Shown: positions 44,627 through 54,643 of the stretch, in pieces
Layout of the letters: the number at the start of each line of letters is the position of its first letter
Numbering within the stretch: the stretch's first letter is position 1
Assembly: GCA_944384235.1 (NCBI GenBank)
Contig: CALWSP010000022.1
Location: 124,001 to 188,000 of the forward strand
DNA: 64,000 bases
From: an uncultured Clostridia bacterium
GTDB lineage: Bacteria > Bacillota > Clostridia > Lachnospirales > CAG-274
Direction: 5' to 3'
Notes under the pieces: model-generated
What the model was told of the DNA's origin: nothing
Databases searched by the model: none
The model's input: only the letters and a program-made list of their open reading frames with translations
Position numbers and translations under genes: made by a program

Positions 44627-45397
44627 TTACTCACCTAACCTTTGTCTAACACCTTCATATATTAATATGCCAGCTGCAATTCCAGCATTCATACTTTCAG
44701 CCATACCTGGCATAGGTATTTTAACAAGAGAGGAAATTAAGTTGCTAATCTCGTCACTTAAACCATTTGCTTCATTTCCAATAACAACACAACAACCATT
44801 TTTTAAATTTGTGTTGTATGGAGTGTTTTCTCCCTTTAAATGAGCACCAATAGTTAATATGTTTTTTTTATTTAAACATTTAATACATTCACCTAATTCA
44901 ACGTTTCTGTATATAGGCAAATGAAAAATAGAACCCATTGTAGACCTAATAACTTTAGGGTTAAATATGTCAACACAACCTTTGCTTAAAATAACCCCGT
45001 CAACTCCTGCAGCGTCAGCAGTTCTAATTATAGTCCCCATATTTCCAGGGTCCATAACATTTTCAAGCATAACAAAAAAAGGATTGTTTTCTAACTTTAT
45101 ATCTTTAATTTTGTAATCAAAACTTTTACAAACTGCAATAATTCCTTGTGGGTTTATTGTGTCACATATTTTTGAAAAAAGCACATCGCTAATAACATAC
45201 CCTTTATTAACTTTAGGAACATACCCCTTATAACTTTTGCTTATAACAATATATTCTATATCCTCAACTTTTGCTTCAGATACAAGCCTTTCTCCCTCCA
45301 AAAGAAAAAGCCCTTTTTTGTCCCTATTCTTTTTAATATTAAGAGATATCACTTCTTTAATTATCTTGTTTTGAACACTATCTATTTCCTTAAACAT
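44627..45397 (-). CDS. SpoU/TrmH-family RNA 2'-O-methyltransferase
   Basis: 256-aa SPOUT enzyme with an N-terminal substrate-binding domain (1-about 95) and the trefoil-knot catalytic part: NVMDPGNMGTIIRTADAAG, VVIGNEANGLSDEI and IPMPGMAESMNAGIAAGIL. It probably methylates 23S rRNA (RlmB/TsnR-like); the exact position is not readable. Confidence 0.9.
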   Translation of the reverse strand: MFKEIDSVQNKIIKEVISLNIKKNRDKKGLFLLEGERLVSEAKVEDIEYIVISKSYKGYVPKVNKGYVISDVLFSKICDTINPQGIIAVCKSFDYKIKDIKLENNPFFVMLENVMDPGNMGTIIRTADAAGVDGVILSKGCVDIFNPKVIRSTMGSIFHLPIYRNVELGECIKCLNKKNILTIGAHLKGENTPYNTNLKNGCCVVIGNEANGLSDEISNLISSLVKIPMPGMAESMNAGIAAGILIYEGVRQRLGE

Positions 45398-45406
45398 TTT
45401 CCCAGC

Positions 45407-46057
45407 CTAACTATATTTCTGTATTTTTGCACTTTCAGCTATAATAACTAAAAGATGGTCTTCCTTAATAACTGTATCAGGTGCAGGAGAAACAATAAAC
45501 TCATCTCCCTCTTTAATTGCAACAACATTAAAACCATATTTAGCACGAATGTTAGACTCAATTAAAGACTTGTTCACCCATTCAGCTAAAGGCTTAATTT
45601 CAGCCATTGCAATTTTGTCTGAAAAACTAATATATTCTAAAACATTTGAAGCAATAACACTAATAGCTAACCTATGTCCAGAATCCACTTCAGGCATAAC
45701 AACCTTGTCTGCCCCAATTTTTTCTAAAATCTTTTTTTCTGCTTGAGTTCTAGCTTTAACAATAACAGTTTCAACATTTGCCTCTTTTGCATACATTGTT
45801 GCCATAACACTTGATTCAAGGTTGTCGCCAATAGCCACAATTACAACATCAAAGTTGTTAAGACCTAAAGACTTAATAACACCTTCTTCTAAAATATCAG
45901 CTTGTATTGCCTTTGTAACATATCCTTCCATTTGCTTAACAAGGTTCATATTTTTATCACAACACATAACATCAAACCCATTTTCAATTAAAGTTTTTGT
46001 CACAGCTGTGCCAAACCTACCAAGTCCAATAACCGCAATTTGTTTATTTTTTCTCAT
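45407..46057 (-). CDS. ktrA: KtrA-like potassium uptake regulator (RCK domain)
   Basis: 216-aa cytoplasmic gating ring subunit: RCK-N with GLGRFGTAVTKTL nucleotide-binding loop and the acidic Asp at CCDKN, then RCK-C (about 135-216). It controls the KtrB channel-like transporter, whose gene lies 13 nt upstream. Start ATG with GGAGG. Confidence 0.93.
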   Translation of the reverse strand: MRKNKQIAVIGLGRFGTAVTKTLIENGFDVMCCDKNMNLVKQMEGYVTKAIQADILEEGVIKSLGLNNFDVVIVAIGDNLESSVMATMYAKEANVETVIVKARTQAEKKILEKIGADKVVMPEVDSGHRLAISVIASNVLEYISFSDKIAMAEIKPLAEWVNKSLIESNIRAKYGFNVVAIKEGDEFIVSPAPDTVIKEDHLLVIIAESAKIQKYS

Positions 46058-46070
46058 TTTTTATATCCTC

Positions 46071-47471
46071 CTATCCAACTATAACCTTTCCTTCTGGGTA
46101 TCTAATATTGTTTTTTGTGTTTTTATTAGATGATAAAGCAATAGCAAGGGATATTGGGCCAACCCTTCCTATATACATACAAACTATTAAAATTAACTTT
46201 CCAGCTTTTGATAATAAACTTGTCATTCCTGTTGAATTTCCAACTGTTGCAATAGCTGAAACAACTTCATACATCATATCTAATAACTCAAACTTACCAC
46301 CATTATTTATTAATAAATTTGCGTCACTAACAGATAATAAAACAACTGCAACCACAACAACAATAATCATCATTATAACAACAGATAAAGCCTTTTGTAA
46401 CGTTTCAAGGCCAATGTTTCTGTTAAAGACATATATTTCATCTTTTCCTTTAACTAAAGAAAGTATAGAAATAATTAAAATAGCAATAGTAACAGTCTTT
46501 GCACCACCAGCAGTGCCCGCTGGAGAACCACCTATAAACATAAGTATTATAGATATAAATGTAGACCCATATCCAAGATTTCCTTGGTTTATAGTTGCAA
46601 ACCCAGCTGTTCTTAACGTAACTGACTGAAAAAATGAGCTCATAATTTTTTCAAATAAAGTCATATTTCCCATAGTTAAACTGTTGTTATATTCAAAAAT
46701 AAAAAATAAAAACGCACCGCTAAAAATAAGAGCTAACGTCATTACTATTACAATTTTTGATTGTAAGCTTAATTTGTTTATACAAAACTTTAATGAATAC
46801 TTTTTAATAAAAATATTTTTAAGCATTCCATAAATATCAAGAACAACAGGAAAACCTAAACCACCAATAGTAATAAGAGCCATAATGGTTAAATTAATTG
46901 TAACATCGCCATAATATTTTTCTAAACTACTGTTTCCAAGTATATCAAATCCTGCATTACAAAAGGCAGATACAGAATGAAATATACCTCTTCTAATTGC
47001 AGTTAAAACACTAGTTCCTTCAAAATAAAATCTAACGCTTAAAACAAAAGCTCCAATAAGTTCACATATAATAGTAAATTTTAATATATATTTTGCAAAA
47101 CTAACAACACCATTGTTTTGGTTAATATTTAAAGCAGCTTGAATAACATTTCTTTCTCTCATAGTTATCTTTTTTCTCATAAAAAGAAAAACCATTGTAA
47201 CCAAACTCATAAATCCAAGTCCACCAACTTGAATTAAAGCTAATATAACCCATTGACCAAAAATCGACCAATGCTCAACTGTTATAACAACTGTCAGTCC
47301 AGTAATACAAACAGCAGATGTCGCCGTAAATAAAGCGTCTATAACATTAGTAGCTTCTCCCGAGCTTGACGATATAGGCAAAACCAACAAAAAAGTTCCA
47401 ATTAGAATTGTTAATAAAAAACCATAAATAATTATTTGTGGTGCTGTAAAATTAGATAAAAATTTATTCAC
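46071..47471 (-). CDS. ktrB: KtrB/TrkH-type potassium transporter membrane subunit
   Basis: 466-aa membrane protein with four pore loops (for example TSAVCITGLTV, FCNAGFDILG, LRTAGFATI, ATVGNSTGM), the SKT-family selectivity filter pattern. With KtrA it imports K+ driven by Na+ or H+. The start is GTG, 8 nt after AAGGAG. Confidence 0.93.
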   Translation of the reverse strand: MNKFLSNFTAPQIIIYGFLLTILIGTFLLVLPISSSSGEATNVIDALFTATSAVCITGLTVVITVEHWSIFGQWVILALIQVGGLGFMSLVTMVFLFMRKKITMRERNVIQAALNINQNNGVVSFAKYILKFTIICELIGAFVLSVRFYFEGTSVLTAIRRGIFHSVSAFCNAGFDILGNSSLEKYYGDVTINLTIMALITIGGLGFPVVLDIYGMLKNIFIKKYSLKFCINKLSLQSKIVIVMTLALIFSGAFLFFIFEYNNSLTMGNMTLFEKIMSSFFQSVTLRTAGFATINQGNLGYGSTFISIILMFIGGSPAGTAGGAKTVTIAILIISILSLVKGKDEIYVFNRNIGLETLQKALSVVIMMIIVVVVAVVLLSVSDANLLINNGGKFELLDMMYEVVSAIATVGNSTGMTSLLSKAGKLILIVCMYIGRVGPISLAIALSSNKNTKNNIRYPEGKVIVG

Positions 47472-47503
47472 AATAAAATCTCCTTAATTTATGTAAAAAA
47501 TAG

Positions 47504-47532
47504 TTGTAAACATATAAAAAAAATGATAAAAT
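47504..47532 (+). promoter_or_regulatory. Possible promoter of aroC-lysA
   Basis: TTGTAA (47504-47509), 17-nt spacer, TAAAAT (47527-47532), in the 186-nt gap between divergent ktrB and aroC. No riboswitch or T-box was recognised in the remaining leader. Confidence 0.35.
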
Positions 47533-47657
47533 AATCTAAAATACTTTAATTCATTAACCTAATATATTTATAATAGGCCTATATATTTCATATTATAGCA
47601 CCTTTTGTAAATAATGCAAGCAAATAAATTTAAAATAAATTAAAATGGGGTGAAATA

Positions 47658-48752
47658 ATGTCTGGTTCGTCATTTGGTAACATTTTTAAAATAACCACTT
47701 GGGGGGAATCCCACGGTAAGGGGCTTGGCGTAGTTATAGATGGTTGCCCTGCTGGTATAAACATCACAGAAGAAGACATTCAAAAAGATATGGATAGAAG
47801 AAAACCAGGTTCTAATAAATATGGAACAAAACGTCAAGAAGGAGATAAAATTCAAATAATGTCTGGCGTTTTTGAAGGCAAAACAACTGGAACACCAATT
47901 TCTTTAGTCTTGTTTAATGAAGACCAACGCTCTAAAGACTATTCAAACATAATGAATGTTTATAGGCCTGGCCACGCAGATTTAGGCTTTGAATATAAAT
48001 ATGGTTTTCGTGATTATAGAGGAGGAGGCCGTTCTTCTGGCAGAGAAACATCTGCAAGAGTTGCCGCTGGTGCTGTTGCAAAGAAAATTCTTTCAGAACT
48101 TGGAATAAATGTCACAGCCTATACCTTGTCAATATCAAATATAAAAGCTGAAAAAATTAATCTTTCTGAAATAAATGAAAACCCTCTTTATATGCCAGAT
48201 AATAACTCAGCAAAAAAAGCCTCTGAATTTCTGGATAATGCAATAAAAAATTGCGATTCAGTTGGAGGAATAATTCAATGTAAAATAAGTGGCGTTCCAA
48301 TAGGAATTGGAGAGCCTGTTTTTAATAAGTTAGACGCCTCTTTAGCAAAAGCTGTCATTTCAATAGGTGCTACAAAAGGCATAGAATTTGGAGATGGCTT
48401 TGAAGCAACAAAGTCTTTAGGCTCAATAAATAATGATAATTTCTACATTGAAAATAATAAAATAAAGAAATTCACAAACCATTCAGGTGGCGTTCTAGGT
48501 GGCTTTTCAGATGGCGATGACATTGTCTTTAACGTAGCTTTTAAACCTACCCCATCTATTTCAAAACCACAAAAAACAATTACAAATAACTTTCAAAATA
48601 CAGAAATTAATATAAAAGGAAGACACGACCCAATTGTCGTTCCAAGAGCAGTTGTTGTTGTTGAAGCAATGGCAGCCATTACATTAGTTGATTTAATGCT
48701 TTTAAATATGTCATCTAAAATTGACAATATAAAGCATTTTTATTCAAAATAA
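47658..48752 (+). CDS. aroC: Chorismate synthase
   Basis: 364-aa FMN-dependent last enzyme of the shikimate pathway. Signatures: [46 protein letters not shown] and [19 protein letters not shown] after GGGGTGAAATA. It is followed by lysA 21 nt later; both feed amino-acid synthesis. Confidence 0.97.
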   Translation: MSGSSFGNIFKITTWGESHGKGLGVVIDGCPAGINITEEDIQKDMDRRKPGSNKYGTKRQEGDKIQIMSGVFEGKTTGTPISLVLFNEDQRSKDYSNIMNVYRPGHADLGFEYKYGFRDYRGGGRSSGRETSARVAAGAVAKKILSELGINVTAYTLSISNIKAEKINLSEINENPLYMPDNNSAKKASEFLDNAIKNCDSVGGIIQCKISGVPIGIGEPVFNKLDASLAKAVISIGATKGIEFGDGFEATKSLGSINNDNFYIENNKIKKFTNHSGGVLGGFSDGDDIVFNVAFKPTPSISKPQKTITNNFQNTEINIKGRHDPIVVPRAVVVVEAMAAITLVDLMLLNMSSKIDNIKHFYSK

Positions 48753-48773
48753 AAAAAAGAAAGGACCAATAAA

Positions 48774-50027
48774 ATGGGAAAAATTAACACAAAGGTAACT
48801 GATTCTGTAAACTTTTTTATGGGACATAAACCTTCTGATTTAACAGAAAAATATGGTAGCCCTTTATATGTTTACAACGAAAAAATACTAAGAGAAAGAT
48901 GTAGAGATATTAAAAATCTTGTAAAGTATCCTCACTTTAGCATTAACTACTCAGCTAAAGCTAATAGTAACCTTGCTTTTCTTGAAATAGTTAGAGAAGA
49001 AGGCTTAAATGTAGATGCTATGAGTCCAGGTGAAATCTTTGTCGAATTAAAGGCAGGCTTTAAGCCAGAGCAAATTTTCTACATAAGTAACAATGTTTCA
49101 AAAGAGGAAATGCAGTTTGCAATCGACCATAACGTAACCATAAGTGTAGACTCTTTATCTCAGCTTGAACAATACGGCCAGTTAAATCCAGGTGGTAAAG
49201 TTGCAGCTAGGTTTAACGGTGGTATCGGTGCAGGACACCACGAAAAAGTTGTAACTGCTGGAAAGAAAACTAAGTTTGCAATAAACCCAGAAAATATTCC
49301 TGAATTTAAGGCTATCCTTGAAAAATATAACTTAACTTTAGTTGGAATAAATCAACATATAGGTTCATTATTTATGGACGGTAGCAAATATGTTGAAGGT
49401 GTTAGAGCAATTTTAAACATAGCTAAAGAGTTTGAAAACCTTGAATTTGTAGACTTAGGTGGTGGTTTTGGCATTCCATACGAAAAACTTAACGACCAGC
49501 CAAGACTTGACCTTAAATCTTTAGGCGAAGAACTTGATGAAGTTTTCAACGAATTTGTCGCTGAATACGGCAAAGAAATCACATTTAAAGTTGAGCCAGG
49601 TAGATACATTTCCGCTGAAACTTGCGTCCTTTTGGGAACAGTTCACGCAATAAAACATAATCACGAAGATAAATACGCAGGAACAGACTTAGGCTTTAAT
49701 GTTCTTCAAAGACCTATTATGTATGATTCACACCACGATATAGAAGTTTATAACGATAGCGATAAAATTGAAGACATCACAGTTGTAGGTAACATTTGTG
49801 AATCTGGTGATATTATGGCTAAACATAGAATGTGCCCTGAAATGCACGTTGGCGACACAATTGGAATTCTTGATGCAGGTGCTTATGGCTATTGTATGGC
49901 GTCAAACTATAACAATAGGTTACGCCCAGCTGAAATTTTAATAAGAGAAAATGGTGAAGTACAAGTTATAAGAGATAGAGATAATCTTGAAGACCTTTTA
50001 AAAGGTATGCACTCACTTAACAACTAA
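48774..50027 (+). CDS. lysA: Diaminopimelate decarboxylase
   Basis: 417-aa PLP enzyme making lysine from meso-diaminopimelate. Motifs: NYSAKANSNLAFLEI with the PLP lysine, GGGFGIPY, VEPGRYISAE and the C-terminal CESGDIMAKHR. It belongs to the ornithine/DAP decarboxylase fold III and could also act in related roles, but the length and motifs fit LysA. The gene ends at a strong terminator. Confidence 0.9.
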   Translation: MGKINTKVTDSVNFFMGHKPSDLTEKYGSPLYVYNEKILRERCRDIKNLVKYPHFSINYSAKANSNLAFLEIVREEGLNVDAMSPGEIFVELKAGFKPEQIFYISNNVSKEEMQFAIDHNVTISVDSLSQLEQYGQLNPGGKVAARFNGGIGAGHHEKVVTAGKKTKFAINPENIPEFKAILEKYNLTLVGINQHIGSLFMDGSKYVEGVRAILNIAKEFENLEFVDLGGGFGIPYEKLNDQPRLDLKSLGEELDEVFNEFVAEYGKEITFKVEPGRYISAETCVLLGTVHAIKHNHEDKYAGTDLGFNVLQRPIMYDSHHDIEVYNDSDKIEDITVVGNICESGDIMAKHRMCPEMHVGDTIGILDAGAYGYCMASNYNNRLRPAEILIRENGEVQVIRDRDNLEDLLKGMHSLNN

Positions 50028-50033
50028 TTTTTT

Positions 50034-50072
50034 AAGTTTCACACATTTTTTTGTGTGAAACTTTTTTAATTT
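50034..50072 (+). terminator. Terminator of aroC-lysA
   Basis: AAGTTTCACAC (50034-50044) pairs with GTGTGAAACTT (50053-50063), followed by a long T-rich run. Confidence 0.92.
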
Positions 50073-50092
50073 TTTTGAAAGGAGTTTTTAAT

Positions 50093-50728
50093 ATGTCACC
50101 AAAAGAAACATATAATAAATTAATTATAACAAAAACCATTGAAAACCTTGAAAAAAGAAATATGCAGGGCTATTATGCAAAAAATAAAGAAGAGGCTCTT
50201 TCAATTGCCCTTTCTTTAATAAAAGAAAACTCTGTTGTTAGTTGGGGTGGCTCTTTAACGCTTAATGAAATTGGAATTTTAGATAAACTAAAACAAGGAA
50301 ATTATACTTGCTTAGATAGAGATTTGGCAGCTTCACCAGAAGAAAAAGATAAAATTCAACGAGAAACCTTTTTTGCAGATTATTTCTTAATGAGCACAAA
50401 TGCAATAACTATCGATGGAGAACTAATTAATATAGATGGCCTAGGAAATAGAGTTTCTGCTCTTATTTTTGGCCCTAAAAATGTTTTAATTATAGCTGGC
50501 ATAAATAAAATCGCAGAAAATTTAGATGTTGCTCTTTCAAGAGCAAAAAACACAGCTGGTGTCACTAACGCAATAAGATTTAATTGTAATACTCCTTGCA
50601 CAAAAACAGGAAAATGTCATTCTTGCACAAGCAATGACACAGTTTGCTGCCAATATGTTCACACTAAATTTTCAAAAATAAAAAATAGAATTAAAGTCAT
50701 TCTAGTAGAAGAAAATTTAGGCTTTTAA
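50093..50728 (+). CDS. LUD-domain protein (LutC/YkgG-like)
   Basis: 211 aa of the LUD/DUF162 family: an N-terminal helical part, SWGGSLTLNEIGIL, STNAITIDGELINIDGLGNRVSAL and a C-terminal Cys-rich segment (CNTPCTKTGKCHSC) as in many clostridial members. The family is linked to lactate oxidation with iron-sulfur partners, which are absent here, so the exact role is unclear. I chose ATG at 50093, 8 nt after AAAGGAG. Confidence 0.83.
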   Translation: MSPKETYNKLIITKTIENLEKRNMQGYYAKNKEEALSIALSLIKENSVVSWGGSLTLNEIGILDKLKQGNYTCLDRDLAASPEEKDKIQRETFFADYFLMSTNAITIDGELINIDGLGNRVSALIFGPKNVLIIAGINKIAENLDVALSRAKNTAGVTNAIRFNCNTPCTKTGKCHSCTSNDTVCCQYVHTKFSKIKNRIKVILVEENLGF

Positions 50729-50758
50729 AAAAAGGCTGTCAATAGATAGCCTTTTACT
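50727..50758. terminator. Convergent terminator between LUD and SprT-like genes
   Basis: AAAAGGCT (50730-50737) pairs with AGCCTTTT (50748-50755) with an inner GTC/GAT extension. It overlaps the ends of both convergent genes and could serve both. Confidence 0.65.
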
Positions 50759-51275
50759 TTATTTTTGTCAACTTCCCGCCACATTTTCCACATCTAAGGC
50801 TTTCTAAAAACCCCTTTTTCTTGGGAAATCTATACCTAAAATATAACTTACCACAATCATTGCATCTTAAAATGTGGTTTGCCTCTTTAAAAAGTTCTTC
50901 TTCAGTCTTTTCTTTTTTACTATTTGCACGAACTTCTATATTATATCCATACCCTGCACATATCTGGGCATAATTTTTAAACTTTTCACTGTGGTTAAAA
51001 CAACCCTCAATAGTATGCAACAACTCGTGAGCTAAAACATTTTTAATAAATTGGCTATAATTAGGCTCATCAAAACAAATTTTACTAACACTAATTTTAA
51101 AATTATATCCCCCCTCAACTTTTTTGCAACTTCCCCATATTCTCTTTGCACTACTAACTCTAACATCTGGGTCAATATTTTTGTCTATGGGAATTTTAAT
51201 TTTATAAAAATCTTGCATAACTCTTAACAATAATTCGTTTAAATAACCTTTATAGTCAATTTTTATTTTCTCCAT
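50754..51275 (-). CDS. SprT-like zinc metalloprotease-fold protein
   Basis: 173 aa: a SprT-type domain with HELLH (about residue 88) and a C-terminal zinc ribbon (CNDCGK and CGKCGG). Similar proteins occur in DNA-protein repair in eukaryotes (Spartan), but bacterial roles are poorly known. The gene starts 3 nt after the preceding small membrane protein gene. Confidence 0.82.
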   Translation of the reverse strand: MEKIKIDYKGYLNELLLRVMQDFYKIKIPIDKNIDPDVRVSSAKRIWGSCKKVEGGYNFKISVSKICFDEPNYSQFIKNVLAHELLHTIEGCFNHSEKFKNYAQICAGYGYNIEVRANSKKEKTEEELFKEANHILRCNDCGKLYFRYRFPKKKGFLESLRCGKCGGKLTKIK

Positions 51276-51278
51276 AAG

Positions 51279-51554
51279 TTACCCTATCTTTTGTAAACTT
51301 AAAATTTCAAAAACAACATCTTCTTTATAAACTTCTTCCTTTTTCTTATTTACAATATTATCACATAACACACCATATGTAAAGAAAGATATAACACCTA
51401 ATAAAACATTTGGCATCGTAACATATAACATACTCATAAAATCAAATTTATATATCCAACTAATACTATACCCAAAACAAAAGCATAATATAAAAAACAA
51501 TCCTAAGTATAAAAATACATTCACAACCTTAATACTATAAAATTTCTTCTCCAT
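51279..51554 (-). CDS. Small two-helix membrane protein of unknown function
   Basis: 91 aa with two hydrophobic segments (about 9-34 and 42-65) and a charged C-terminal tail. I do not recognise the family. ATG at 51554 follows GGAGG by 4 nt. It has its own promoter and is followed by the SprT-like gene, with which it is co-transcribed. Confidence 0.65.
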   Translation of the reverse strand: MEKKFYSIKVVNVFLYLGLFFILCFCFGYSISWIYKFDFMSMLYVTMPNVLLGVISFFTYGVLCDNIVNKKKEEVYKEDVVFEILSLQKIG

Positions 51555-51603
51555 ATTTCCTCCTAACATTTGTTTAAAAATTCGATTATTTGTTTGTAAA
51601 AAT

Positions 51604-51632
51604 ATTATACAACATTCTTTCTAATTTGTCAA
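51604..51632 (-). promoter_or_regulatory. Consensus promoter of the small membrane protein-SprT operon
   Basis: On the minus strand TTGACA (51627-51632), 17-nt spacer, TATAAT (51604-51609), 49 nt before the start codon. Confidence 0.8.
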
Positions 51633-51694
51633 ACATATTTTCTCTTTTGTTTTTATTTTTTTTATGATATAATACTTTAAAAAGGAGGCATATT

Positions 51695-52540
51695 ATGAAA
51701 TTAATAACATTTAAAAAAGAGGACAAAACTGGTGTTGCAATTTTTTCAGAAAACTACATCTATCCCCTTCCCTTTAGCTCTATGAACGAGCTTATAGACA
51801 GCGGAAAGTCTTTTGAAGAAATAGAAAAATCTATTTTAGATAAAATTCCTATAAACGAAGTAGAAATTTTAGCACCAATCCCGCAACCTAAACAAGATAT
51901 AATTTGCTTAGGAATAAATTATATGGCACACGCCGTTGAATCAGCTAGATATAAAAAAGAGACTTTTGGCGGCGATAGACCTTATGCAGTTTATTTCTCA
52001 AAAAGAGTAAATGAAGCTCTCCCTAACAATGGCTTTTTATCTTCTTACGAAAATATGGTAGATAGCCTTGATTATGAATGTGAGCTTGCCCTTATAATAT
52101 CTAAAGATTGTAAAAACGTGAAAAAAGAAAACGCTTTTAACTATGTTTTTGGCTATACAATTATAAACGATATAAGCGCAAGAAATTTGCAAACTAGGCA
52201 TAAACAATGGTATTTCGGAAAAAGTTTAGATGGCTTCACACCTATGGGCCCAGTTATTTTAACTAAAGACGAGCTTAAAAACCCACCAATCTTAGAAATA
52301 AAATCCTATGTAAATGGTGAATTAAGACAAAATAGTAATACAAACCTTCTAATTTTTGACATACCTCACGTAATAGAAGAATTAAGCTCAGCTATGACAC
52401 TTAAAGCAGGAACAATAATTTCAATGGGCACTCCTGCTGGAGTTGGAATGGGCTTTGTTCCACCAAAATTTTTAAAGTCAGGCGATGTAGTAGATTGCTA
52501 TATAGAAAAAATTGGCACATTAAGAACTTACATAAAATAA
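51695..52540 (+). CDS. Fumarylacetoacetate hydrolase-family protein
   Basis: 281 aa. The FAH fold is shown by IICLGINYMAHAVE, DYECELALIIS (metal-binding acidic residues), NDISARNLQ and a C-terminal MGTPAGVGMGF. The family hydrolyses or decarboxylates acyl-pyruvates and related diketo acids (for example oxaloacetate tautomerase, acylpyruvase); the substrate is not readable. ATG follows AAGGAGG. A TATAAT box at 51668-51673 suggests its own promoter, but no good -35 was found. Confidence 0.88.
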   Translation: MKLITFKKEDKTGVAIFSENYIYPLPFSSMNELIDSGKSFEEIEKSILDKIPINEVEILAPIPQPKQDIICLGINYMAHAVESARYKKETFGGDRPYAVYFSKRVNEALPNNGFLSSYENMVDSLDYECELALIISKDCKNVKKENAFNYVFGYTIINDISARNLQTRHKQWYFGKSLDGFTPMGPVILTKDELKNPPILEIKSYVNGELRQNSNTNLLIFDIPHVIEELSSAMTLKAGTIISMGTPAGVGMGFVPPKFLKSGDVVDCYIEKIGTLRTYIK

Positions 52541-52542
52541 AT

Positions 52543-52583
52543 AAAAGAGATATTTTCGATAATTCGAAAATATCTCTTTTTGA
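52543..52583. terminator. Bidirectional terminator with a 17-bp perfect stem
   Basis: AAAAGAGATATTTTCGA (52543-52559) pairs perfectly with 52564-52580 around a TAAT loop. A- and T-runs on both sides let it serve both the FAH-family gene and the convergent transglutaminase-like gene. Confidence 0.92.
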
Positions 52584-52594
52584 ATATTTGTTTG

Positions 52595-54643
52595 CTATAC
52601 CCTAACTAACTTCTTTAACTTCTTAATATCTTCATCAGATACATTTTCACTAAAAATACATTTTCTAGCAAAACTAATTAGTTCATCAACTTTTTCTCTT
52701 TCATATTTTTTGTATAAAACCTCTTTAATTTCATCATATGTCATTTCCTGCATTTTCAACTTCCTTTTATATTTCTCCATAATTAAATATGCTTTCTTAG
52801 AGTTGTCAGCTTTCATAAATTCAACATATCTTTTTAACTTAACTCCTCCAAAACAAGCAATAAATATAACTATAAAAATAATAAGTAAATAACATATCAT
52901 TTTAATTAAAACTTTTAAACTTGAACCAATTATATAATCAGGCTTTAATTTGTCTTTGTCAACTGTGCTAAAATAACTTTCAAGGCTCGTATCAGGATTA
53001 TATTCATTTTTAGCATCGTCGCCATACTTTTCTTTTAACTCCTCTAAAGTTGGAGCATTTACTAAATCAACAATTCTCCAGCCCTTTTCCTTGTCAAAAA
53101 CTTCCACCCAACTATACATATTTGCTTGTTTAACAATTGTCGAAGTTTTTCCTTTCCCAACTCTACTTCCGGCCATTGTCTGCTCTGCCTCTAAAGCATA
53201 TCCACCAACATACCTAGCAGGAATTCCAAGACTTCTGTATATTAAAGTAATGGCAGAATTGTAATGAGCAAAATTTCCACTTTTAGTTTCCTCTAAAAAA
53301 TAGTTAACAAAATCTTTTCCAAAAGGTAAATTAATCGCTTCTGTTGAATAAATATAATTCTTTTCAAAATAATCCTTAATCTTACTTTCTAAATCTTTGC
53401 TATCTGCACTAAAACCTTGCTCTTTGCAAATTTTTTCTATAACTAACTTGTTTTCATCGTCAATTTGTAAATACTTTTCATAAACATCTTTTATATATTC
53501 ATCGTCTAAAATTTTATATTCATCAAGGTCATAAACACTAAATTTAGCACTATCCTCGTCATATTCTAACTTTTTGTTGTAATACAATTGTAGCTGTAAT
53601 TTATCACTTGATTTAATTTCAACTTCATTTGAATTTAAACTACTTTCAATAGAATTTAAAATTAACTCTCCGTCATCTTCAACTTCAGTCCAACCATTAT
53701 ATCTGTAATTATAATTTAAACCAGTAAATAATTTAAAATAAACTTTTCCCTCTCTCTTTGGAAAATCTATATATCTAAAAATATTTTCTCTAACATTTGG
53801 CTTAATATAAGATACATATCCTAGTTGACCCATATCAACATTTTCAATTAAACGATATTTTTTATATTCGGCATATTTCATTAAAGCTACATCTCTAATA
53901 GTAACTTTAACATTGTCTACATACTTGCTATCAAACTCATTTTTGTAAGCGTCGCTTTTGTATACGCTTGTAAGTGTAAACAAAAATAAAAACCCAATAC
54001 ACATTGAAATAACCAAAACTTCTAAATTATATAAACTAACTGTCCTTGACCATACTATAATTTTCCTACTAGAATAAAAAATATAAACTATATAACATAA
54101 TATAATTATAAAAAACTCTCTTCCTACAATATCTAAATCAAAAAATCTAAATATTGCAAAAAACATACAAAGACTAATTGTGTATAATAATTTAGATTTT
54201 AAAAATAAAATTAAAAAACTTATAAATAAAGTAATTATAACAGCTAATAAAAAACAAACTATATAAGAGCTTTCAACAGTAACGTCGTCAAAACCATCTG
54301 CCATAGGTAGCCTTAACGCACTTGCAAAAATTAAATAACTTTGGTTTAATAAAGATTTAAGTCCATTCTTTAAAGAATCTAAATTTAAAATTACATATCC
54401 ATATATTTTGTAAAATATAAACCCATACCCTAAAACCATTAAAACACGGTTAACTCTCAAAAAAGTAAATATAAGACATATTATAAAAACAATTTTTTTA
54501 ATCTTTTCTAAATCAACTTCAAAGTTAAAACTTCTAAAAATAATTTCTAGAGCGTAAAAACTTGTAAAAAAACATATCAGCCCTAATACACATAAAGATA
54601 ATATGTATGATATAGCACCACTTTTTTTAACTTTAATTTCCAT
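52595..54643 (-). CDS. TgpA-like membrane protein with inactive-looking transglutaminase domain
   Basis: 682 aa: several N-terminal membrane helices (to about 225), an extracellular region with a transglutaminase-like domain (about 420-540), one more helix (about 572-592) and a cytoplasmic tail. Compared with active members the catalytic Cys is Phe458 (KSGNFAHY), the His is Tyr510 (MYSWVEV) and only Asp526 remains. It is encoded with DUF58 and MoxR genes, a common set thought to act together on surface or metalloprotein maturation. Probably a pseudoenzyme with a structural or binding role. Confidence 0.82.
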   Translation of the reverse strand: MEIKVKKSGAISYILSLCVLGLICFFTSFYALEIIFRSFNFEVDLEKIKKIVFIICLIFTFLRVNRVLMVLGYGFIFYKIYGYVILNLDSLKNGLKSLLNQSYLIFASALRLPMADGFDDVTVESSYIVCFLLAVIITLFISFLILFLKSKLLYTISLCMFFAIFRFFDLDIVGREFFIIILCYIVYIFYSSRKIIVWSRTVSLYNLEVLVISMCIGFLFLFTLTSVYKSDAYKNEFDSKYVDNVKVTIRDVALMKYAEYKKYRLIENVDMGQLGYVSYIKPNVRENIFRYIDFPKREGKVYFKLFTGLNYNYRYNGWTEVEDDGELILNSIESSLNSNEVEIKSSDKLQLQLYYNKKLEYDEDSAKFSVYDLDEYKILDDEYIKDVYEKYLQIDDENKLVIEKICKEQGFSADSKDLESKIKDYFEKNYIYSTEAINLPFGKDFVNYFLEETKSGNFAHYNSAITLIYRSLGIPARYVGGYALEAEQTMAGSRVGKGKTSTIVKQANMYSWVEVFDKEKGWRIVDLVNAPTLEELKEKYGDDAKNEYNPDTSLESYFSTVDKDKLKPDYIIGSSLKVLIKMICYLLIIFIVIFIACFGGVKLKRYVEFMKADNSKKAYLIMEKYKRKLKMQEMTYDEIKEVLYKKYEREKVDELISFARKCIFSENVSDEDIKKLKKLVRV

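Noticed and set aside
46108..46629. Long open frame on the plus strand opposite ktrB (173 codons)
   Set aside because: It is antisense to a clear KtrB/TrkH gene, has no ribosome-binding site and no recognisable domain; it is a shadow of the real gene.
47472..47657. T-box or other amino-acid riboswitch before aroC
   Set aside because: No T-box sequence or leader terminator was found in the 186-nt gap.
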